Source: an uncultured Porphyromonas sp. (GTDB lineage: Bacteria; Bacteroidota; Bacteroidia; Bacteroidales; Porphyromonadaceae). Taken from it: a stretch of DNA of 11,150 nucleotides. The notes below the pieces were generated by a model. The model was not told where the DNA came from, did not search any database, and saw nothing but the letters and a program-made list of their open reading frames with translations. The DNA is taken from NCBI RefSeq assembly GCF_947254915.1, contig NZ_CAMYEZ010000070.1, positions 1 to 11,150 of the forward strand, given 5' to 3'. A program made the translations under genes and the position numbers. Position 1 is the stretch's first letter. Every line of letters starts with the position of its first letter. Below, piece after piece: positions 7,034 through 11,150 of the stretch.

Positions 7034-10000
7034 TTAGCGAGCCGTACGCTGGCGAAGCTGTGCGAGCTTCTCTGTGGCGCGCTGACGTATCAGCGAAGTC
7101 TCGTCGGTGTAGTTCTTGAGCAAGCTCTCTAGGTATAGTCTTGCCGTGTCGGGATCTCCCTTGGCGAGGTACCAGTCGGAGAGCGTTATGATCGTCTCGG
7201 CAGATAGATCGGGGTCTGGGTAAGCTTCGTTGACCAGCTTGTCCAGTAGCTGCTTCGAGTAGCTTTGCTGCACCTTGTTGGAGACGTAGTGCTGAGCTAA
7301 TAGGAGTGTCCCCTGACTGCCAGCGTAAGTCCCTATACGAGCGACAAGAGGCTTTAGCAAAGATTCGATCTGGTTGCCACGACCTGTCTTCAAGTAGCTG
7401 GTAGCTAGGCGACAAGTCAAGAGGTCTAGTTGCTCTTGGCTCCATCCTTTAGCTTTGTCTAGCTGAGGGGTCACGACCTTGATGACCCACGCATATTGTC
7501 CCGCTTGGAGCGCACTCTCGGTAGCTGAGAGCAGTGTCGTCTGATAGCTCGCAGGGGCTAGCGGTAGTGTGAGTAGCTCCTGTTGCAAAGGCAATGCCTG
7601 CGCAAAGGCTCGCTGATGAAGGCGGATCGTAGACATCTTCTGGAGCAAACCAATGTGTAGCTCCTGCGACAGTTGCTTGCGACTGGGGTAGATGCGCTCA
7701 TAGAGTGCTAGAGCGTCCGCCTCCTTGCCAGCACGTTCGTAGAGGTCTCCCAAGTAGTAGTGCGCTAAGAGCGAAGATGCACCTTGTGGCTTCAGAGCTA
7801 GGTACTCCTTGAGCAAGCGCTCTGCCTGTGGCTGTCGGGACTGGTAAGCACGCTCGGCCGTCTCGAAGGAGATGCTCATCGCCTCGCTCTCGTTGATGGC
7901 GTAGCTGCCTCCGATGCTGTTGGCGTACTGGACAAACTCTGTGGAGCGTCCCTCCTCAATGTAGATACTCTTCAGCGCTTCGTAAGCTTGCTTCGCCTCG
8001 CCACTCTGTGGCGCCTCCGCGAGGAGCGCTTTGTAAGTCTCGATAGCTCGGTTCGTCTCATTCCTATTATAATATAGTAGTGCCAACTGCAAGGCAGCCT
8101 TGCGCCCATACTCGCTCTGCGGGTACTCCTGCGTCAGGCGTGTGAAAGCTCCGATAGCCTCCGCATGCTGTCCGTACAGTTCCATAGCTCGTCCCTGATC
8201 ATACATAGCGCGAGGCTTGTAAAGGCTGTTCGGATGGCGAGCGATCAATTTATCAAGTGCAGCTATCTGCGCCTTGTAGTCCTTCTTGAGACCCTCAATG
8301 TCGGACAGCATATAGAGCGCATAGACCTGATTGTCAGGAGCGATCCTGTAAGCCTCCTCGTAGTAGCGTACGGCAGGCGTGTAGTGCCCCTGCATATAGT
8401 GCGCATCGCCTAGGCGGGCGTGGACATCTGCCTGCAGTGTATTATCGAGCGTGCCCTCTTGGAGTAAGATAGAGAGCGTCTGCGTGGCAGCTCCGTACTG
8501 CTTCTGCTTGATCTGACTGTAGCCCAGTAAGTAGCGAGCTATCTGTAGCTGCTCGCTAGTAGCTGTGCGCTTATTGAGGATAGCAGTGAGGGCTTGAGAT
8601 GCACGCTTGTAGGCTCCCTGCTGAGAGAGGAGTTGCGCCCCTAGTAGCTCCGCCTCAGTGTGGTGTGTGGAGCGCGTGCCGAGCCCTTGCGCTTGCTGGT
8701 TGTAGCGCTGTGCTAGGGCTAGGTCGCCCGCCTGCTGCGCCTGCTGTGTGAGCTGATTGAGCAGATAGCACTGCGCCTCTACAATAACGGGCGAAGGACT
8801 CTTGATACGTCCTATCGAGGCTAGACTAGTCAGGTAGTCGGGGCTGCGGTAGTAGCTCTCAATGAGGAAGTGCTCCATCGCCTCACGGTGTGCCGACTGG
8901 GCGAATGTATTGAGAAACTCCTCGCAGAGCCTCACCTCCTGACCAAACGACCCGCCCGCCTTACTGCGCATCAGCAATACCTGCTCATAGATAGCTGCTT
9001 CACGGATCGTAGGAGCTACAGCTCTATCTGCTGCCACCTGATAGGAGGCCAAAGCTTCGGAGTAAAGCCCCATATCTCTACGAGCACGGGCTAGGTAAAG
9101 GTTGGCCACCCCGCTCGTCTCCGCATCGCCACGGGTTGCTAGGAGTAGATGCGGGATCGCTTGCTCCGTGCGCTCCGTCTCCATGTAAGCCGCAGCGAGG
9201 ATAAGTTGGTCTTCGGGTGTTAGGGCATTAGCCTTTTGCTCTGCTAGTGGAGCGAGGCGCTCGATAGCTTTGCTCGGCTCCTCCAGACGATACCAAGCGT
9301 TTGCCTCTAGGATCTGACTCTCCGTGCGCTGCTCCTCCGAGAGGCGTGCCGTAGCAAGTGCCTCGGTGTGCGTGAGCACCGACTGATAGTTTTGCCGATA
9401 GAGGGCTATCCGCGCCAGTCCTAGACGAGCGTCATACTGCAGATCTCCCTGATCCTGTATCGGGAGGAGCGTGCGCTCAGCCTTGTCCAGACTGTTTTGC
9501 GCTATGTATAGTTGCGCTAGATAGAGCCTAGCCACATCGCCCCAGTAACCTTCATTAGCAGCGGTCAACTCAAAGAGTCGCTCCACCTGATCTACAGAGC
9601 GACCAGACAGTAGGAGCGCATAGGCCATCTTGACCTGCCACTCGCTCCGCGCCTCACGTGTCAAGGTCCGCTCACGCACCTGCTCTAGCGTATGGCGAGC
9701 ACGATTGTACTCCTTATTATATAGATAGTGTGTGGCACGAGCTATGCGCGCTATCTGGGCCTGACGGGAGACGGGCTCTCTGGTGATATACTCCTCCAGC
9801 TCGGCTGCAGCACTCGGACGACCCAGCAGATGCGCCCCATAAGTGGCAAACCACCCATCCGCCTCGCTCAGACGTCGTGTAGAGGAGAGGAGCGTCATGG
9901 TGCGTAGGGGTGAGCCAGCAGCGAGAGTCACCTCGATGGCATGCTGCTCGGTGGGCCTGCTAAAGGTCTCTTGCGCCTGTAGTGGATAGGCTAGTGGCAA

Positions 10001-10045
10001 GCTACCACAGAGCAGTAGCGTATATAGGTATCCTTTGTAGTTCAT
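7034..10045 (-). CDS. Large exported tetratricopeptide-repeat protein
   Basis: The protein has 1003 residues when started at the ATG at 10045. That start gives a clean signal peptide (MNYKGYLYTLLLCGSLPLAYPLQA, cleavage before QETF). An in-frame ATG at 10093 would add 16 charged residues ahead of it. The Cys in the signal peptide is not in a lipobox, since Leu precedes it. The rest is a helical TPR solenoid. Clear repeats are GVANLYLARARRDMGLYSEA (near residue 313), ADVHARLGDAHYMQGHY (near 538), AMYDQGRAMELYGQHAEA (near 610), ALQLALLYYNRNETNRAIET (near 648) and AHYYLGDLYERAGKEADA (near 755), with many degenerate units between them. No enzymatic domain or C-terminal sorting domain is visible. 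It should be a periplasmic scaffold, and the barrel gene 43 bases downstream is the obvious partner. It heads the minus-strand cluster, about 57 bases after the predicted transcription start. Confidence 0.9.
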   Translation of the reverse strand: MNYKGYLYTLLLCGSLPLAYPLQAQETFSRPTEQHAIEVTLAAGSPLRTMTLLSSTRRLSEADGWFATYGAHLLGRPSAAAELEEYITREPVSRQAQIARIARATHYLYNKEYNRARHTLEQVRERTLTREARSEWQVKMAYALLLSGRSVDQVERLFELTAANEGYWGDVARLYLAQLYIAQNSLDKAERTLLPIQDQGDLQYDARLGLARIALYRQNYQSVLTHTEALATARLSEEQRTESQILEANAWYRLEEPSKAIERLAPLAEQKANALTPEDQLILAAAYMETERTEQAIPHLLLATRGDAETSGVANLYLARARRDMGLYSEALASYQVAADRAVAPTIREAAIYEQVLLMRSKAGGSFGQEVRLCEEFLNTFAQSAHREAMEHFLIESYYRSPDYLTSLASIGRIKSPSPVIVEAQCYLLNQLTQQAQQAGDLALAQRYNQQAQGLGTRSTHHTEAELLGAQLLSQQGAYKRASQALTAILNKRTATSEQLQIARYLLGYSQIKQKQYGAATQTLSILLQEGTLDNTLQADVHARLGDAHYMQGHYTPAVRYYEEAYRIAPDNQVYALYMLSDIEGLKKDYKAQIAALDKLIARHPNSLYKPRAMYDQGRAMELYGQHAEAIGAFTRLTQEYPQSEYGRKAALQLALLYYNRNETNRAIETYKALLAEAPQSGEAKQAYEALKSIYIEEGRSTEFVQYANSIGGSYAINESEAMSISFETAERAYQSRQPQAERLLKEYLALKPQGASSLLAHYYLGDLYERAGKEADALALYERIYPSRKQLSQELHIGLLQKMSTIRLHQRAFAQALPLQQELLTLPLAPASYQTTLLSATESALQAGQYAWVIKVVTPQLDKAKGWSQEQLDLLTCRLATSYLKTGRGNQIESLLKPLVARIGTYAGSQGTLLLAQHYVSNKVQQSYSKQLLDKLVNEAYPDPDLSAETIITLSDWYLAKGDPDTARLYLESLLKNYTDETSLIRQRATEKLAQLRQRTAR

Positions 10046-10105
10046 CGGTAGTAGTCTTATCTTATGGGGGCGAAGTCCTCTGGATACGCCCAATCGATTC
10101 TAACG

Positions 10106-10136
10106 CAAATCTACTGAAATAACTCTTGAGGACAAA
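10106..10136 (-). promoter_or_regulatory. Bacteroidetes-type promoter of the TPR/barrel/HAD-hotdog/pepT cluster
   Basis: Read on the minus strand, TTTG (10136-10133) is followed after 19 bases by TAGATTTG (10113-10106), a full match to the Bacteroidetes primary-sigma consensus TTTG...TAnnTTTG. Transcription would start near 10102, leaving a leader of about 57 bases before the ATG at 10045. No Shine-Dalgarno sequence is seen in that leader. Confidence 0.7.
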
Positions 10137-10152
10137 ATATAGTCAAGTCTGA

Positions 10153-10224
10153 CACCTGATACAAGATGACTTCATCGATGGCACTATCAAGGAAATCGGA
10201 CAATTCCTCGGTGGAGATTGTTGA
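10153..10224 (+). pseudogene. Possible C-terminal coding remnant
   Basis: Between two in-frame TGA codons lie 23 codons with protein-like composition, including DDFIDGTIKEIGQFLGG. There is no start codon in the frame and the upstream sequence does not continue it. It could be the decayed 3' end of a lost gene or chance. It overlaps the first unit of the periodic repeat array. No family was recognised. Confidence 0.2.
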
Positions 10225-10342
10225 TTATCCTGCGAGGAAACGAAAAATTCTTCGGAAGTTCGAAATCTTTCTTCCGAAGTTTCATCTCATTCTTCCGAAC
10301 TTTTATTTCCCGGTTCCGTGGGGAATTTCCGTTTCCTCGTGA
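10166..10342 (+). CDS. Doubtful small ORF of 58 codons across the repeat array
   Basis: An ATG-to-TGA frame of 58 residues runs through the 21-bp repeats. Since 21 bp is seven codons, the repeats read as seven-residue units (KILRKFE, IFLPKFH, LILPNFY, then FPVPWGI). The product would be basic, aromatic and Pro-containing, with no signal peptide. No promoter or Shine-Dalgarno sequence is seen just upstream. Later array units are spaced 22 bp apart, which breaks the frame, and the ORF stops there. The conserved feature is therefore more likely the DNA period than the protein. No family was recognised. Confidence 0.15.
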   Translation: MTSSMALSRKSDNSSVEIVDYPARKRKILRKFEIFLPKFHLILPNFYFPVPWGISVSS

Positions 10343-10365
10343 GCTATTGGGAAATTCCTCGTGAG
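10204..10365. repeat. Array of eight degenerate units spaced 21-23 bp apart
   Basis: Related 10-mers begin at 10204 (TTCCTCGGTG), 10227 (ATCCTGCGAG), 10248 (TTCTTCGGAA), 10269 and 10290 (both TTCTTCCGAA), 10311 (CGGTTCCGTG), and 10333 and 10355 (both TTCCTCGTGA). The spacings are 23, 21, 21, 21, 21, 22 and 22 bp, about two helical turns. The last two units share a longer stretch, TTCCTCGTGAGCT. The array lies between two divergent promoters, so tandem binding sites for a regulator are one reading. A member of a lineage-specific intergenic repeat family is another. It is not a CRISPR array: the units are too short, too close and too degenerate. Confidence 0.65.
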
Positions 10366-10395
10366 CTTTCGGGGAGAGCGCAGAAATTCACATCT

Positions 10396-10424
10396 TTTGC
10401 TGTGTACAAAAAAAACTATCTTTG
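10396..10424 (+). promoter_or_regulatory. Bacteroidetes-type promoter of the small exported protein
   Basis: TTTG (10396-10399) is followed after 17 bases by TATCTTTG (10417-10424), an exact match to TAnnTTTG. Transcription should start near 10428, about 135 bases before the ATG at 10564. The spacer contains an A-tract at 10408-10415. Confidence 0.7.
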
Positions 10425-10427
10425 CGA

Positions 10428-10563
10428 TATGGAAAGAGGTCTCAGTCTGCTACCATCGCCTAGCACAAGGCGTGTAAACTAAAGAAGTAGGAGAGCGAAG
10501 ATGCGGACGTGCGTGGACAGATCAAGAGATCAAAAGAATACTAACTCATAAGCTTTTAGAACG
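10428..10563 (+). other. Long 5' leader with two tiny candidate ORFs
   Basis: The predicted untranslated leader is about 135 nt. It contains an ATG at 10429, essentially at the predicted transcription start, opening a 17-codon frame that ends at 10482. A second ATG at 10501, preceded by AGGAG (10489-10493) at 7 bases, opens a 16-codon frame that ends at 10551, 12 bases before the main ATG. A small hairpin, CGCCT/AGGCG, lies at 10457-10472. I recognise no riboswitch. The ORFs may be leader peptides or chance. Confidence 0.3.
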
Positions 10564-10962
10564 ATGAAACATACGACATGGTTATGCGCTTTGCTCCTAT
10601 TCCTGCTACCACTCGTGGCAAAGGGACAGCAACAAGTGACGCTGGATGAATCTCAGCAAGAGATCGCAAAGGTTATAAAGACCGTCATGCATATATCTGA
10701 GCAGGATGCAACACTGGCTCAGGCTGATGCTACGACACGTAAGGCTGTCGAGGTGGTGCGAGCCCTCACTGGCCAAAAAGAGTACAGCGAGAAAATGGCT
10801 ACAAACCTAGCCTCTGCACTGACTCTAGAAGATAATCACATCGTAATCCTCCCTAAGTATCAGCGTCCAACAGAGGGTGCCACGTGGGATGGTGTATCCC
10901 TAGCGGAATTCGTGAAGGCGATAGACGACTTTCGCTCGATGACGCTAACGGGACAGCAATAG
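10564..10962 (+). CDS. Small exported protein of unknown function
   Basis: This 132-residue protein begins with a classical signal peptide (MKHTTWLCALLLFLLPLVAKG) and predicted cleavage before QQQVTL, leaving about 111 residues in the periplasm or outside. The Cys at position 8 is too early and not in a lipobox. The mature part is mostly charged and Ala-rich, with likely amphipathic helices at residues 32-50 and 60-90. A short strand-like stretch, HIVILPKYQ, follows, and then a C-terminal helix (VSLAEFVKAIDDFRSM). I see no catalytic motif and no other Cys in the mature part. The gene has its own promoter and a terminator, so it appears monocistronic. It is divergent from the TPR/barrel cluster. 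I do not recognise the family. Confidence 0.75.
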   Translation: MKHTTWLCALLLFLLPLVAKGQQQVTLDESQQEIAKVIKTVMHISEQDATLAQADATTRKAVEVVRALTGQKEYSEKMATNLASALTLEDNHIVILPKYQRPTEGATWDGVSLAEFVKAIDDFRSMTLTGQQ

Positions 10963-11000
10963 TCGGCTGTATAGTCCGTATCTTTCGCTCCTATCCTTCT

Positions 11001-11040
11001 AGGGACTGTTGCTAATTAGCTACGGTCTCTAGTTGTTTTT
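11001..11040 (+). terminator. Rho-independent terminator of the small exported protein gene
   Basis: Bases 11001-11013 pair with 11018-11030 in a stem of 12 pairs (two G-U) with one T-T mismatch and an AATT loop. AGTTGTTTTT (11031-11040) follows as the U-rich tail. It lies 38 bases after the stop codon at 10962. Confidence 0.75.
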
Positions 11041-11053
11041 AGGGGGCTATTCA

Positions 11054-11080
11054 TCTTCAAAAAGAGTCTCTTTACGAAGA
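11054..11080. repeat. Imperfect inverted repeat centred on AAAGAGTCTCTTT
   Basis: AAAGAG-T-CTCTTT (11061-11073) is a near-perfect palindrome. It is flanked by a second pairing segment, TCTTC (11054-11058) with GAAGA (11076-11080). With a one-base centre it cannot form a good RNA hairpin, so a DNA-binding site would be the more natural reading. No function was assigned. Confidence 0.35.
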
Positions 11081-11102
11081 ACATGTCGGGAAAACCGTAT
11101 TT

Positions 11103-11130
11103 TCCACTCCAAAATGCAATTTGGAGTGGA
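11103..11130. repeat. Perfect 11-bp inverted repeat with a 6-base loop
   Basis: TCCACTCCAAA (11103-11113) is the exact reverse complement of TTTGGAGTGGA (11120-11130), separated by ATGCAA. No T-tract follows on either strand, so it is not an ordinary intrinsic terminator. It could be a REP-like intergenic palindrome, the edge of a small non-autonomous element, or a regulator site for a gene beyond the window. Confidence 0.6.
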
Positions 11131-11150
11131 GCTCGCCCTGCTCCGGACGC

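Noticed and set aside
7002..7445. 147-codon minus-strand ORF at the 3' end of the TPR gene
   Set aside because: It is in another frame of the same strand as the TPR gene and has a low-complexity, Arg-rich translation without recognisable features.
7034..10045. TPR protein as a lipoprotein because of LLLCG in the signal peptide
   Set aside because: The residue before Cys is Leu, which does not fit a lipobox, and a normal signal peptidase I site follows.
10046..10093. In-frame ATG at 10093 as the start of the TPR protein
   Set aside because: It would put 16 charged residues before a good signal peptide and leave a leader of only about 9 bases after the predicted transcription start. The ATG at 10045 gives a normal signal peptide.
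10204..10365. Repeat array as a CRISPR
   Set aside because: The units are about 10 bp, degenerate and 21-23 bp apart, with no identical repeats of 24 bp or more, no spacer pattern and no cas genes.

Overview
The window looks like a chromosomal segment of a Bacteroidales bacterium, most likely Porphyromonas or a close relative. Four things point there. The two promoters I can read are of the Bacteroidetes type (TTTG, 17-19 bases, TAnnTTTG). Most genes lack a Shine-Dalgarno sequence. Every exported protein has a signal peptide with Gln just after the predicted cleavage site. The gene families (PIN-PhoH, unimodular QueF, YegS/DgkB-type lipid kinase, a large TPR protein next to an outer-membrane barrel) also fit. 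The genus is an inference from style, not from a marker gene.

Layout. Positions 1-2654 carry a plus-strand cluster: a PIN-PhoH ATPase cut by the window edge, then queF, then a diacylglycerol/sphingosine-kinase-like gene, with gaps of 33 and 12 bases. It converges on a minus-strand cluster that reads from 10045 down to 2678: a 1003-residue exported TPR protein, a 602-residue outer-membrane beta-barrel, an unusual fusion of a degenerate HAD domain to a hotdog thioesterase, and pepT. The gaps are 43, 11 and 15 bases, so it is probably one transcript of about 7.4 kb from a promoter at 10106-10136.

The 518-base divergent intergenic region (10046-10563) is the most structured non-coding part. The minus-strand promoter lies on one side and a plus-strand promoter (10396-10424) on the other. 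Between them is an array of eight related pyrimidine-rich units spaced 21-23 bp apart. A leader of about 135 nt, with two tiny candidate ORFs, precedes a small exported protein of unknown function (10564-10962). That gene ends at a good Rho-independent terminator (11001-11040). The last 100 bases hold two further inverted repeats.

How the genes fit together. The TPR protein and the barrel look like a periplasm/outer-membrane pair. The HAD-hotdog fusion and pepT are cytosolic enzymes riding on the same message: a probable acyl-CoA thioesterase with an inactivated phosphatase-like domain, and a tripeptidase. The plus-strand cluster joins RNA/ATPase, queuosine and lipid-phosphorylation functions with no obvious single pathway. 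The strongest leads are the HAD-hotdog pseudoenzyme fusion and the helically phased repeat array between divergent promoters. I see no CRISPR array, tRNA, rRNA, insertion sequence or phage gene.
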